Shown here piece after piece: positions 27,666 through 40,186 of a stretch of DNA of 64,000 nt. The stretch comes from Pseudo-nitzschia pungens (taxonomy: Eukaryota; Bacillariophyta; Bacillariophyceae; Bacillariales; Bacillariaceae). Within the stretch, counting starts at the first letter, position 1, and every line of letters begins with the position of its first letter. The notes below the pieces were generated by a model, which ran no database searches, was not told the origin of the DNA, and saw nothing but the letters and a program-made list of their open reading frames with translations. The DNA lies in the NCBI GenBank assembly GCA_037355855.1, contig CM074763.1, positions 3,596,001 through 3,660,000 of the forward strand, read 5' to 3'. Made by a program: the position numbers and the translations under genes.

Positions 27666-28528
27666 TGTAAAGATATTCACTCGTCAGCGAAAGAGGGTAT
27701 AGCAATAACAACAGGCACACGTATGGTGTTGACATACAGTGAGACTACAGGATGTACTGTTCAGTCTATTGCATACACTTAGTTACTACAAGGTACTTCC
27801 CTAGAGGTACATCGGAATCGATCGAAAGGGGAGGGCTTGATAGGCGTCTTATTTTAAAGGGATAAAAACATGAATAGTGGAGGGAGCTGAGCAGAGCGCT
27901 CAGCTCCAGCGTGACAGCGCTTCGCTGTCTCGCTGCGCTATACAGGGTATACAGTCCTGTAGCCTTGGTACTGTAGTTTACAGGGTAGCGTTTCGAAGTG
28001 GTTTTAGCGAGCGTTAGCTCGCTTGCGCTAGCTTCGCCTGCGCTAGCTCGCTTAATAACTGTTTGGGCCAGGCGTCCGGTCATGGTACATATTATACACC
28101 AATGACCCGACCCCGGCGGTAGCATAGTATCTTAGCATGGTATCATGGTAGGTTAGCATCTTTCAGTATCTCGTAGCCTTAGCAACCCTAACCCTGTAGC
28201 ATTTAGCTACACCATAAAAGGTGCTTTACTCGGGGTACGTACGATTGGTACAAATCGTACGCGGCGACCCTAGTAAACTCTGCTAGCGTCCATACTAAAC
28301 AGGATATAGGTCTGTTGCTAAGCCTGTTGCTAAGCCTGTTGCTAAGCCTGTTGCTAAGCCTGTTGCTAAGCCTGTTGCTAAGCCTGTTGCTAACCATTTA
28401 GCACACAGCTCTAGCACTCAGCCCAGCACCTGTTAGTCAGTTACTGGGGGCTGCTGCCTGTAGCCCCAGTACACTCTCCTACACAGGAGCCTTAGCTCAG
28501 ATCATAGCACCACCTTGAATATCTTCAT
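27666..28528 (-). repeat. Copia LTR2 (5' LTR of the complete element)
   Basis: Same length and nearly the same sequence as LTR1, with the same 12-bp array and hairpin. It also serves as the 3' LTR of the truncated second interior on its right, because TCCCCGTGATTCATGCC follows it exactly as it follows LTR1. Confidence 0.9.
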
Positions 28529-29984
28529 AGTCCCCGTGATTCATGCCAGTAGTCCTGTAATGAGCAACTGAGCAACCATGCCAGTCCCCGGAAACAGATA
28601 CTCCCAGGGGGACACCAATACTCTTGCTTGTTGTACCAGGACACTTGGATGGATCATAACAGAATTCAGGGATGCTTCCATATAACTTGTCAGAGATAAA
28701 ACTGCACCAAATATTGCAGTTCTCTATCAGAGGCCCGGCCGATTTTTGGTAGAAAAAAAAGGGGTGTGGATCGAAAGGCGTTTTGCCCTTGGTCCGATTC
28801 CTTAACACATATAAGGACATATCAATCGGCCTATTGTCTTTCAAGTTTATAGTCCCCGGAACCGGTGTACCGGAGACTCCCAACATATAACATATAATCG
28901 AATCGGAATCGAGGTTGCGTCCGAAAATATTCGTAATCGAAATCGTGATCGAATCACTTCGATCGAAACCGAAATTCGTTTTGATCGAAGAACTCGTAAT
29001 CGAAGTCCGAAATCGTTTGCTTCCGAGCTGCTTGTCAGGGACCAAAGGTATCCCAAATAATGCAGCTAGCAGCTACCACATGCAGCGCTCGCAGTGGCTC
29101 TTCAACATGGGACCATTGAGCAATTTAGTGAATAGATCGGCAATGTTGCTCTCGCCTGGCTCCTTCGCGACACGGATTGTTTCAGCAGCAATAGCCTCGC
29201 GCGCCTTGTGGTAGGCGACACTGTTGTGCTTCTTGTTGCATGGGCTCTCCGGTCTGGTAACATTCTTAACAACTGAATCATTGTCACAGAACACATTGGT
29301 AGATCCTGCAATGGGCACACCCAGCATTCGAAGCTTATATCTGAGGCCTTCAATCATTTCAACAGCAATGCGCATTGCCACGATTTCAGAGCCAAAGGTA
29401 GAAGTTTCAACTGTGGTTTGCCTCTTGCTGAACCAAAGAATGGGGGCATTATTCAGGAAGATAATAATTCCAGTATGCGAGCGTCTTGTTGCTTTGCATC
29501 CGGCATGATCTGCATCCACAAAGCAGGTCATAACAACCGGCTTGCCCAATGCTTCCGGGGCATCTGGTGGTATAACCTCCTTAGCATCCGGATAGAATTC
29601 ACTCCAATCACACTGAGTGAAAGCAGATTCGTCAATATCAGGGATCGCGTCATCAAATACCAACCTTGATCTGGCATGGTTCTTGATGTATGCAAACATA
29701 TGAAACAGTTGATTCAAGTGGCCAATCCGGGCTTGAGCCAAATATCTAGACATGAGGGATACAGGCATTACAAGGTCTAATCGTCCAAGCTCACAAAGCC
29801 ATCTGAGGACGCCAATCAGGCCTTGGTAGTAGTTCTGCATCTGTGGGTCCAGCTCCTGAGTCAAATCAATCTCAGGTCTGTACTCGTTGGTCAGCAGAGT
29901 AGTTACTTTCTTGGGAAGATACTTGTATCCATACTTCTCAGTCCCGAGTTCCTGTTCCACTGCATCCACCGCTTTCTTGGCATA
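28529..29984 (-). pseudogene. Truncated second Copia interior: Pol C-terminus and 3' region
   Basis: This repeats 19703-21158 almost base for base. It encodes the last ~303 residues of Pol (start near AKKAVDAVEQELG, then the late RT and full RNase H, stop at 29073) plus the 3' non-coding region. I saw few differences from the complete copy, for example Ser to Phe in SSECWVC versus SFECWVC. At 29984/29985 the Pol reading is cut and joined to the middle of an LTR, so gag, PR, IN and most of RT are missing. Confidence 0.92.
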
Positions 29985-30053
29985 CGTTAGCTCGCTTGCG
30001 CTAGCTTCGCCTGCGCTAGCTCGCTTAATAACTGTTTGGGCCAGGCGTCCGGT
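29985..30053 (-). repeat. Copia LTR3, left part (5' truncated)
   Basis: CGTTAGCTCGCTTGCGCTAG onward matches LTR2 from about 28012 to 28080, so about 346 bp of the LTR are missing at the junction. It continues after LINE2 at 42241. Confidence 0.9.
30037..30053. repeat. LINE2 target site duplication (left)
   Basis: TGGGCCAGGCGTCCGGT here and at 42241-42257. Length 17 bp, the same as for LINE1. Confidence 0.93.
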
Positions 30054-32851
30054 ACAATTTTGCGACGCGCGATTTTGTCCGACGTTCCGATGTTCCAGTA
30101 CTTAAAACACGTAGATTTCTACACAACTTTCCCCTTTGATATCTCACTCACTTCTAAAGCTCCTACACCAAAACCAAGCACTACACCTATTAACAGAGAT
30201 CTCCCCTATCTGATTCTGCTGTTTGTTTGGCTGCTCCTTGCTTCCTTTGGTTGCTTTGGTTCCTTGTTTCCTGTCGGTCGGTCGATCGATTCGGCAGCAA
30301 CACAAGCAAACAAGGACACATAATTTTCTACAGCAATTGCAGTACTAATTCTACAGCAGCTCTGCTCCGGTTAGTCTCCACACTCTTTGTCTCCGAGCTC
30401 GGTTTGTTTTTTTGATCTGTTTTCAAGCCATATTTTTATTTAACGCTATACAGTCTTCCAAGCCCCATAAGTGATACCCACTTAACGTTCTACATTCTTC
30501 AAGGTCGAACCTACTTAACGTTCTACATTCTTCAAGATCAAACACATATACAACCCCCTTCTAGAAGGTTCCTACTCGCTGATCCCTAAGTATCTGCAAG
30601 TTCGCGCAAGCATATCTTCCAGTTCCCCTTTATTTTCAAGCCAATTGCCCCCTGCTCTTACTAGTGTCAATCACTTAAGAGCTACCCTGTTTCCTCGCCA
30701 AGTCCCCCAGTCCCTAAGTGTTTTCGCTTAAGGCTCCCCCTACTACACCTGTTTTCAAGCCAAGACCAACCGATCCCTAAGTACCACCCACTTATTGCAC
30801 TCTTGTTTCCAAGACTACAGCTACTACAGCCCCTTGTTTTCAAGACTACAATTTCCCTGGTCCCTAAGTGTTCACGAGTTCCCTGATCCCTAAGTGTTTT
30901 CGCTATTAAGCAACCCCAACTTGAACTTCAAGTTAGACACTGTTTTTCAAGACACAAGCCTCCCCCTGGTCCCTAGGTGTTTTTACTAAAGCCCCTGTTT
31001 TCAAGCAAGCAGCTTTCCTGGTCCCTAAGTGTCTCGCTCAAGGTCCCTGTTTTCAAGCCAATTGCCCCCGGATACTGTTTCCACTGCAACCCCGGTCCCT
31101 AAGTGTCCCGTTCAAGGTCCCTGTTTTCAAGCCAATTGCCCCTGGATACTGTTTCCACTTATAAGTACCTGCGAGTTTGAACTTCAAGTTCCCTCCTGAG
31201 CCTTTTAAGTGTGCCCTGTCATTGATATCCCCTGGTCCCTAAGTTTTCCTACTAAAGCCCCTGTTTTCAAGCAAGCAGCTTCCCTGGTTTAATTGCCTCG
31301 CTCAAGGTCTTTGAATCAAGCCAGTTTGTTTCTACACGATTTGCAGTGGTCTACTGGAGTTTCCAAATTCTGTAACTCCAGAGCACCTCTGTGGGTTTCG
31401 AACGTGACTCTTCTGGTAGTGCTCCAGTCCTTTCTTTTGGTTCCCCTGGAGTTTTTCCTTGTCCAGACCAACGTTGGACCTGTTGTTGCTGCTGTACCCT
31501 GTTTCCCAGCATACAACCTTTCACCTGGCATTTCTGCACTCCACTGGTGCTTCTACTGCCCCGGCATTTGTCATCATCAGCGGCGTGTTTTCTGTAGCCC
31601 CAGCATCTAACAGGTTGCTTTTCAGCTGTTGCTTTGCCCTCAACCGGTGCTTCTCCTGCCCCGGCTTTTGTCATCACCTGGCACATTTACATCCAAGAGG
31701 TGTGACTGCTGTTGATCCAACACCCAACTGCTTGCTTTTCAGTTGTTGCTCTGCTCTCAACTGGTGCTTCTCCTGCCCCGGCCTTTGTCATCAACCGGTG
31801 CTTCTCCTGCCCCGGCCTTTGTCATCAACCGGTGCTTCTCCTGCCCCGGCCTTTGTCATCACCTGGCACTTGCACATCCAAGAGGCGTGTCTGCTGTTGG
31901 TCCAACACCCAACTGCTTGCTTTTCAGTTGTTGCTTTGATCTCAACTGGTGCTTCTCCTGCCCCGGCCTTTGTCATCAACCGGTGCCTCTCCTGCCCCGG
32001 CCTTTGTCATCAACCGGTGCTTCCCCTGCTTCGGCCTTTGTCATCACCTGGCACTTGCACATCCAAGAGGCGTGTCTGCTGTTGGTCCAACACCCAACTG
32101 CTTGCTTTTCAGTTGTTGCTTTGCTCTCAACTGGTGCTTCTCCTGTCCCGGCCTTTGCCCTCACCCGGTGCTTCTCCTGCCCCGGCCTTTGTCTTCAACC
32201 GGTGCTTCTCCTGCCCCGGACTTTGTCATCAACCGGTGCTTCTCCTGCCCCGGCCTTTGTCATCACCTGGCACTTGCACATCCAAGAGGCGTGTCTGCTG
32301 TTGGTCCAGCACCCAATTGCTTGCTTTTCAGCTGTTGTTTGCCCTCAACCGGTGCTTCTCTTGCCCCGGCCTTTGTCATCAACCGGTGCTTCTCCTGCCC
32401 CGGCCTTTGTCATCAACCGGTGCTTCCCCTGCTTCGGCCTCTGTCATCACCTGGCACTTGCACATCCACGAGGCGTGTCTGCTGTTGGTCCGACACCCAA
32501 CTGATTGCTTTTCAGTTGTTGCTTTGCTCTCAACTGGTGCTTCTCCTGCCCCGGCCTTTGTCATCACCTGGCACTTGCACTTCCAAGAGGCGTGTCTGCT
32601 GTTGGTCTAGCACCCAATTGTTTGCTTTTCAGCTGTTGTTTGCCCTCAATCGGTGCTTCTACTGCCCCGGCCTTTGTCATCAACCGGTGCTTCTCCTGCC
32701 CCGGCCTTTGTCATCACCTGGCACTTGCACATCCAAGAGGCGTGTCTGCTGTTGGTCCAACACCCAATTGCCTGCTTTTCAGCAGTTGCTTTGATCTCAA
32801 CTGGTGCTTCTCCTGCCCCGGCCTTGCCCTCAGTGCTCCACTTCTGGTACA
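30054..32851 (+). promoter_or_regulatory. LINE2 5' UTR with expanded tandem arrays
   Basis: The first 1.2 kb parallels the LINE1 leader, including TCCCTAAGTGT modules and GCCAATTGCCC copies near 31055 and 31132. From about 31540 to 32830 it is a large two-level array: a unit of about 30 bp (GGTGCTTCTCCTGCCCCGGC followed by CTTTGTCATCA) within higher-order units of roughly 180-220 bp containing CACATCCAAGAGGCGTGTCT. LINE1 has about one such unit at the corresponding place (7665-7720). Several frames stay open through the array because of its composition. Confidence 0.75.
31540..32830 (+). repeat. Higher-order tandem repeat in the LINE2 leader
   Basis: A short unit beginning GGTGCTTCTCCTGCCCCGGC recurs about twenty times. 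Runs of two to four short units alternate with a spacer that includes CACTTGCACATCCAAGAGGC and CCAACACCCAACTGCTTGC. The pattern repeats about seven times. Confidence 0.88.
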
Positions 32852-35800
32852 ATGCCTCCTCCTCCCACTAAGGGGCGGCCCACCTCTCAAACAGCTTCCC
32901 GGAAGAAAAGATCTTCCACACCTCCTTCTTCTGCTAGGTCTGCCTCTGGGACCCGGTCTAACAAGCGCCCATTTGTGCAAAAGACCCCTCCAAGACATTC
33001 TAGTGTCACCTCTGCTCTTACTACTCCCTCTCCTACTCTTGATACCAGATCATCCTCTTCCTCTGCCTCATCAGCCTCTTCCTCCTCTATGCCTGGGTCT
33101 TCTGTTGATGATATGTCTTCATCTTCTTCTGTGTCCTCCTCTGCAGGTGCGCTTTCTGATGTTGATATGCTTGGCACTGAACCTGCTCCAGGGGATTCCT
33201 TGAAGACTTCTTCTTCTGCAGGTGTGCTCTCTGATGTTGAGATGCTTGGCACTGATTCTGCACCAGGGGAATCTGCACCAGGGGACTCTGCACCAGGGGA
33301 TTCCTTGCAAACTTCTTCTCTGTCAACCGCTTCTCAGCTAGGCTCCCAGGAGTCAGGTCCTCCGCAGTCAGGTACTCTGTCAGGCTCTCAGTCGTCAGGT
33401 GCTTTGCTGTCGGACTTTCAGCTGATAAGCTCCCAGACCTCAGGCTCCCAGCAGCAGGGCTCCCAGCAGCAGGGATCCCAGCAGTCAGGACCCCGGCCCC
33501 CGGACTCCCAGCAGCCAGGATCCAACCAGGCAGGCTCCCAGCTACCAGGCCAACAGATGTCCAGACACACACCAAAGGGCTCAGGGACCTCAGGCAAGGT
33601 CCCTGTTTCATCCATCCTCAAGCAATCTACTCTTGCCTTTTCCTCTGCCCAGAAAGCTGATCCCTCTCAGCAGCAAGCACGCCAATCTCAACGCCAGAAG
33701 GCTCTGGCTGCTGCCAACAGGGCTCATTCCGCTTCCTTCTTCTGGTGTTTTTATGGTAAGGGTCCCTGTTCTGGCAAGGCTCCTATCCCATCTGCAATTC
33801 ATGCCTTTCGAAAATCTCCAACTGGTAACCGGTTATGGGCTGGGTGTCCAAGCCCTACACACTTCTTCAGCAAGAAGGAGGGTAAAGACAAAAAATCCAT
33901 CCATGATATTTGCCGGACTGCCATCCCTCCTGTTTATGCTCAGGTTTTTCCGGACACTCCAGACTGGCGCAATGCCTCTATAGCTTCCTTGGCTTCTATT
34001 GCCTCTGCTTGCTTTCAAGACTCTGCCCCAGCCTGGACCAAGCAACCACCTGGCCAGGCTCTGAAGCAATGTCTTATTGGTTTGGTCAAGATGTCTCCTG
34101 AGTGTTTTGATGACCTGTATTGTGAAGGCAACCTTTTGCCTAGCACTGAAGGCAAAGTATGGTGGGCAGCCAATCAGGTGCTTGGTTCTCATTGGCATTT
34201 CAAGAAGTGCCCTCCTACACCTGCGCCACCAGTGGCTGATGATGATTCCACTTCCAAATCTTCCACTTCCAAATCAGTGTCCTTTCTTCCTGGTGGTGGT
34301 GATGCTACTGTCTTGTCCTCCTCTGCTGGGCATTTCCTCCAACGCCGGGGGGTTTGCTCCAGTGATTCTAGAGCTCCAGTGGATGTCACTGCTGGCACCA
34401 AGTGTTCTCATAGTTCTTATGTCACTCTGTCCCTTCCAAGGTTGATGTCACAACGCCCTGGGGAACTATATGATGAGCTGCTCAAGTCTCTCAAGGAAGC
34501 TTTGGATCTTCTATGGACTGTTGACAAGCGCCTGGTGTTGTATGTTTTTCCCTCCAGAGCCAGGCTCAACCCCAAGGCCAAGCCTGTTACCAAGTTTTGG
34601 ACGACACTTCCTGACAGGAAGACCTTGGAATTGTATGTTGCTCAGCTCTGGCTTCGCAGTCGAACTGCTCCTCATCTACGATTCTTTGTGGGCCACAGTG
34701 CTTCCCTGGAGAAACTCTTTTCAGCACAATTGCTCCAGAGGCTCAGAGACCGTGATATGGACCTGAAATATGACCACATACAGGCCCCAGTTATTGTCAC
34801 CTGTGGCTTTCTCCTTGGATCTTACATGCAGAGTTTTGATCTTGACCACTACAACGAATTGCTTCAGACTCATCCCAGGTTTCAGGCATGTCCTATTGCT
34901 GTTATCAGGAAGAATATCAGCCTTGACAACTCCAGAACTCCTGATCCCAATCCGGTTCTGGCTGCTCATGTTTTATGTGATGCAACAAAGCGCGCCCAAA
35001 CTGTTAAGCTCCTCAAAGCCCAGTTCAACCGTTGCAAACCTTCAGACATTGCCTCTTTACCTGATGGTAAATTCTACAAGTTTATTGAGACAGCTACCAA
35101 TCCTTCCGACAGACCTCTTCCCCCCTCCAAGCTCAAGACTGTTCGCCAGGCTAAGCACCGCCAAGCCAAATTTATTGAGAGCCATGAAACTGCTCCTGTT
35201 CTGGGGGTAGTTGATCTTGATCTTCCAGTTGACTTGGGCCAAGGGCTGGGTTTGAAGACACTGCGCAGTGTGCTTCTGGGCATCAGAACCCGTGACAATT
35301 GGTCATGGCCTCTTTTTCTTTCTGTTGATACCAGTTCATACCGAGGCGAGATCCTTGCTTTGTACAACATCACTACCAAGGCTGAAGCAATGGCCATGTT
35401 GTCTTTCCTGCCTATTATACTGGAAGCTCAGTATGGTTCTTGTGTTAGACAATGGTTCTCTTCTGAGTGCTTGACTGAAATGGAAGCTTACCATTGGGAT
35501 GATGCAGTCAATTGTGTTGTGGAAACTGCACCTGCTGCAGATCCAATGCAGGATAACTCTCTTCCATTTTTTGGTGATGGGGATGCACGCGATTGGGAAC
35601 TTGTTGATGATGACTTGTCAGTTGACCTTGCTCCTGATCTCACTTTTGATCTGGATTTGCACTTTAACCTCCAAGCCCGTGCTGACAGTGGTGGTGGAGG
35701 CTTTGATGATTCTCAATCCATGGATACTTTAGCGACCGGCACTTCCAATCTCACTGATGTCCAGGCCTCAGCGCCTGCAGGTGCTGTTCCTCCTGGCGGT

Positions 35801-36118
35801 GATCCTACCCATGTGGCCAAGACTGATGCCTCCTCTGGTATCTCTCCTGTTGTTCCCCCTGAAGTTCCTGACCCTCCCCATGATGCCATGGCAGGTGACC
35901 TCCCTGTGGCCTCTCCTGAGTCCTCAACTGCAGTTCCTGCTGCCGGTGGTGGGGAAGATGCAGCCTCTGCATTGAGGCTTGGAGTTGCTGCAATTGCATT
36001 CTCTTCCAGTCATGATGCTAGTGTCAGTGATTTGAGCCATGCCAATGTCTCCACCAAATCAGCTCCGGCAACTCTTTCTTCCGTGCGACAGACTCGGTTT
36101 CCTTCTGATCATGGTTAG
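32852..36118 (+). CDS. LINE2 ORF1 protein (1088 aa)
   Basis: Counterpart of LINE1 ORF1, open throughout; the ATG at 32852 gives MPPPPTKGRPTSQTASRKKR. It is about 100 residues longer than LINE1 ORF1 because its N-terminal 260 residues differ. They are Ser-rich, with APGDS repeats (about 33260-33305) and GSQQQGSQQSG-like repeats (about 33430-33560). From KALAAANRAHSASFFWCFYG on it is nearly identical to LINE1, including CPSPTHFFSKKEG and the acidic tail ending SDHG. No known domain is recognised. Function as particle/RNA-binding protein is inferred from position. Confidence 0.87.
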   Translation: MPPPPTKGRPTSQTASRKKRSSTPPSSARSASGTRSNKRPFVQKTPPRHSSVTSALTTPSPTLDTRSSSSSASSASSSSMPGSSVDDMSSSSSVSSSAGALSDVDMLGTEPAPGDSLKTSSSAGVLSDVEMLGTDSAPGESAPGDSAPGDSLQTSSLSTASQLGSQESGPPQSGTLSGSQSSGALLSDFQLISSQTSGSQQQGSQQQGSQQSGPRPPDSQQPGSNQAGSQLPGQQMSRHTPKGSGTSGKVPVSSILKQSTLAFSSAQKADPSQQQARQSQRQKALAAANRAHSASFFWCFYGKGPCSGKAPIPSAIHAFRKSPTGNRLWAGCPSPTHFFSKKEGKDKKSIHDICRTAIPPVYAQVFPDTPDWRNASIASLASIASACFQDSAPAWTKQPPGQALKQCLIGLVKMSPECFDDLYCEGNLLPSTEGKVWWAANQVLGSHWHFKKCPPTPAPPVADDDSTSKSSTSKSVSFLPGGGDATVLSSSAGHFLQRRGVCSSDSRAPVDVTAGTKCSHSSYVTLSLPRLMSQRPGELYDELLKSLKEALDLLWTVDKRLVLYVFPSRARLNPKAKPVTKFWTTLPDRKTLELYVAQLWLRSRTAPHLRFFVGHSASLEKLFSAQLLQRLRDRDMDLKYDHIQAPVIVTCGFLLGSYMQSFDLDHYNELLQTHPRFQACPIAVIRKNISLDNSRTPDPNPVLAAHVLCDATKRAQTVKLLKAQFNRCKPSDIASLPDGKFYKFIETATNPSDRPLPPSKLKTVRQAKHRQAKFIESHETAPVLGVVDLDLPVDLGQGLGLKTLRSVLLGIRTRDNWSWPLFLSVDTSSYRGEILALYNITTKAEAMAMLSFLPIILEAQYGSCVRQWFSSECLTEMEAYHWDDAVNCVVETAPAADPMQDNSLPFFGDGDARDWELVDDDLSVDLAPDLTFDLDLHFNLQARADSGGGGFDDSQSMDTLATGTSNLTDVQASAPAGAVPPGGDPTHVAKTDASSGISPVVPPEVPDPPHDAMAGDLPVASPESSTAVPAAGGGEDAASALRLGVAAIAFSSSHDASVSDLSHANVSTKSAPATLSSVRQTRFPSDHG

Positions 36119-38240
36119 CTCTTCTGATATGAGGTGTGATGGGATGCCTTCCAATCCAAATCCCATCAATGCTTCTCCTGTTTCTCCCTTTTCCCCCTCC
36201 GACTCTTCCCCTGTCCCTCATTTTGTCCAATTAACTCTTCATGGAGAATCTCTTGCTGCTAAGGATTCTGACCGTTTTGGTCATTCCTTCCCTCAAGCTC
36301 CATCCTCTAACTCCACCATCATCACATTCCAAAACATTGGACCACAGCGCAGAGCTGCCTTTATGTCCATGTCCAAGCACAACGCCCGTCAATTTGTCAA
36401 GAGCAATGCCAGTGTGGCTCTTTTTGCTGAACATTGTTTGAATGAATCCAAACTCCTGCCCTGTGATCTTTTCAATCGGCGCATGAAGAATGTCAGTCCC
36501 TCAAGTTTTTCCTATCTTGCTAACAACAAGCATGAAGCTTCTGCCTGCTCTTGGCTTCAGCCTGGCGGCACAGGTTTTTCCATGGACCAGCTGTTCAGCT
36601 CACACAAGGTTGCACATGGAGCTGATCCATCTGGTCTTGGCAGATGGTCCTTTGTCAAGTTTCAGGGCAGGAATGGCTACACTGTCACCATGTTTTCTGC
36701 CTACTGCCCAGTTGAAAATGATAGGGATCTTGGCTCAGTCTGGAATCAACAGTACCGATACTTTCAAGCCGCTGAAAATCTTTTCAGTCCCAATCCATGC
36801 ATTCTCTTTAACAGGGATTTAACTGCTGCCCTTCAAGTCTGTCTGGGTGCAGGTGATCAAGTCATTGTTGGGATTGACCAGAATGCTGATGTCAGGACTG
36901 ATGGCTTGTCTTTTGAGCTCAAGGCTCTTGGTTTCAGAGATGCCATTCTTACCCTTCATAGTCCGTCTTCTCCTCCTGCCACTCACAACCGAAACACTAC
37001 CAGAACACCAATTGATGCCATTTGGGTCTCTGAGAATGTTGATGTTCTCAGGGCTGGGTATTGTCCCTTTGGAGGTGCCCATGGTATGGAATCTGATCAT
37101 CGCATGCTCTGGATTGAGGTTTGTAATGGCAGCATCTTGGGCAAACATTTGCCACCTCCTGTGAGATTCTCTCTGTCCAAACTCCAGTCCTCCCATCCTC
37201 ATCTGCGACAACGGTATTTCAAGCGAGTGAGGCACAGCTTTCTCAAGGCTGGAGTGTTTTCTCTCCAAGCTAAGCTGGAGCACCTACTGGCTCAGTTTCA
37301 GTCTGGGGATATTTCTGTGCGCACTGATCTCATCACCACATATGAAGTACTCCATGAAACCTCTACCTCTCTCAGGCTCTCTGTTGAACAAAACCTCTGC
37401 CACACTAGAGCTGGTTTGGTTCCATGGTCACCTAAGCTGCAAGTCTATCGTGATACCATTGACTTTTGGCGGCGGGTTGTTAAGTTGAGACAGGGTGTGT
37501 CCACCAGTCATACTGTTTTGAAAAGGTTGGCCTGCAAGCTTTCTCTCTACAAAGGAGAACACAGTGACCTTTCCAGTGCTCTCCTCCATCTGAAACAAGC
37601 TTACAAGCAATACCGGGCAGTGAAGAAATTGGCCCCCTCATGGAGAGACTCCTTCAATCAAGGCCTGGTGGATGCACTTCTTGCTGAAGGCAAGCCTCAC
37701 AACCAGCATGCTTCTCAGATTCGTGCCAGGATGCGCAGGGAACGTCTTCAACGAGAGCTTGGTCTCGCTGCTCGGTCTATTCGGGGACGTGTCAACAAGT
37801 CAGCAGTCTTGCGCGCTATTGCAGTTGGCCATGATGGTGTTGAACAGGTCTTGGAATCTCAGTCTACTATGGTTCCAGCTATGGCTGAATCCAATGTCCG
37901 GCGTCAACAGCAGTGTCTTGGCACTCCTTCCATGACTCCCTCCTTCATTCAAGATTTTGGCTACCTAGGCACTGCCCATGCTGCTCCCCAAGTCCTTGAT
38001 GGCACATACATTCCCCCTCCTGCCACTGATAAATACCTTTCTGAATTTCTTGCCTGTCTCAAAGTCCCTGACTCTATTCTGAGTTTGCCCCCCTTTGACT
38101 ATTCAGTGTGTCCAGCTGACAATGCTGCTGCCTGGAAACGCCAGAGGGAACGCACAGCAAGTGAACCTTCTTGTTTGAGTTTTGCCCACCACAAGGCATT
38201 TGCCCTGGATCCCCAGCTGAACAAGTTGACACTCTCCTGA
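36111..38240 (+). pseudogene. LINE2 ORF2, part 1 (endonuclease to pre-RT)
   Basis: It starts at the ATG overlapping the ORF1 stop (36111) and encodes the APE endonuclease with FAEHCLNES, VGIDQNADV and ESDHRMLWIEV. A one-base deletion near 38224 (relative to LINE1 12794-12808) breaks the frame just before the RT core, producing the stop at 38238-38240. The endonuclease motifs themselves are intact. Confidence 0.9.
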
Positions 38241-40186
38241 GATCTGTCCCATTGATTGTTGGCTTTTCTCCTTCTGCTTGGCAGGTCATCACTGATGTTG
38301 AGATCTTCAAGAAACCTGGGGAATATAGGGTGGATAAGATGAGGCTTATTCAGCTGATGTCTCCTGAGTTCCAAATCAACAACAAGATGATTGGCAGACG
38401 CATTCTTGCCCATGCTGAACGTGCCAATGCTGTGGCTGTTGATCAACATGGAAGCAGGAAACACCACAAGGCCATCAACACCTGCCTGAACAAGAAGCTC
38501 ATTTGTGATGTGTTGAGGCAGAAGCGCAGATCTGGTGCTGTTGCTATGAATGATGCCAAGGGCTGCTATGATAGGATCTCTCATCCCATTGCAGGTCTCA
38601 CTCTCCAGAGCTTTGGGGTTCCTGCACATGTGTGTGAGGTTCTTTTGTCTACTTTGCAACTTGCCAAGCACCACATCAAAACTGGTTTTGGTCGGTCAGG
38701 TCCTGTGTATGGTGATGAACCTGTTCCTCTCAGTGGTTGTGGCCAAGGCAATGGTATTGGTCCAACTCTTTGGGCTTTGGTGTCAACAATTGTCTTCCGA
38801 ATGATGCAACAGGCTGGGCATGGTGTCCATCTTCTCACTTCACTGTCACTGCAACTGGTTTCTCTTGTGGGTTTTGCCTTTGTGGATGACACAGATTTGT
38901 TTTGTGCTGGCTCTGATTCCTCCACATCTGGTGAGGAATTGGCTGTTGACTTTCAGGCAGCTCTTGACCGATGGGCTGGTGGGATTATTGCCACTGGTGG
39001 TGCTATTGAACCTGCCAAATCCTTCTGTTATTTGATCGATTTCAAATGGAATGGATCCGGTTGGGACTATCGCTCCATTGCTGACATGCCTGGTGACTTC
39101 TCAGTTGCTGACAAGAATGGCAATCGAGCTACCCTGGATCGTTTTGAAGTTGACCATGCTGACAAGACTCTTGGGGTTTTTATCTCCATGGATGGCAATG
39201 AGGAGGCACAGATTGCTCACATGAAGTCACAGTCTCAGTCTTTTGGCTCTCAGCTCAAGGCTTCCAAGTGTGAGAAGAGGGCATCCCTCTACACCTTCAA
39301 GTATTCTTTCATGAAGTCTGTTGAATACCCCATGCCTGTCACGCAACTTGATGAGGCCACTTGGACTAAGATAATTCACCCAGCTCTTGTTCCTGTGCTG
39401 AATAAAGCAGGGATGTCACGGACATTTCCCAGACATGTGTTCTATGGTCCTTCCCTCTATCAAGGCTTTGGTTTCATCCATCCATACCTCCTCCAAGAGT
39501 TCAGTCATATTGCCACCCTCTTTCAGGAATCTGTCAGGTCCTCACAAACTGGTAGGATTCTCAGGCTAACTGCTGAGTCTCTACGGCTCGAACTTGGCAT
39601 TCCTCTCCATCTTGGTGTCACACCATATCATCCTTTTGCTTCCTACGTCACTCCTTGCTGGTACAAACATGTGTGGAAGTTTTTCTCTGTTCGCCCTGTG
39701 AGCTTGTTTGAAGACTTCCCAGATCTTCCTCTGTTACATTCCAATGACTGTTATCTCATGCAAGCCTTTGTCAACGCTGGCTTCAGAGGTGCTGACTTGT
39801 CCCTCTTGAATCACATGCGCATGTCCCTCAAGGCTATTTCCCTTGCTGACATTTGTACTCCAGATGGAAAAAGACTCTCTCCCATGGCTTTCCAGCTGAC
39901 ATCCTCCAATCACTTGAGGGATCATCTTGACTGGCCGAGATGTCCTCCATCTTGGCCTCCAGCAGCAAAGCGCTTATGGACTAAGGCACTTCAGACCTGT
40001 TTTCTTCCCCCTTGTCCACCCCCTGCAGCCAGGGCACTGGCTCCTTCTTTCCATCTTGGGCATTGGCTCTCTCCCCAGACAGCTTCTCTCTGGCCTTGGT
40101 TTTTGTCTCCATCCACCAACAGAATATTCTTCAAAACTTCTCCTGGCTGGATTGTGAGCACCTCCCAGGGCAGGGGCAGATACTCA
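38225..40186 (+). pseudogene. LINE2 ORF2, part 2 (reverse transcriptase)
   Basis: After the frameshift the RT domain continues in another frame with NDAKGCYDRISHP, GQGNGIGPTLW and FVDDTDLF (about 38878), nearly identical to LINE1. At about 40184 a 22-nt LINE1 stretch is replaced by 5 nt, a net loss of 17 nt, which shifts the frame again before the RNase H domain. The RT residues are intact but cannot be made as part of a full protein. Confidence 0.9.

Noticed and set aside
31459..33203. Long open frames (up to 383 codons, Cys/Pro-rich) across the LINE2 leader
   Set aside because: They lie in a tandem array, are open in several frames at once and have no counterpart in LINE1. Repeat composition explains the openness.
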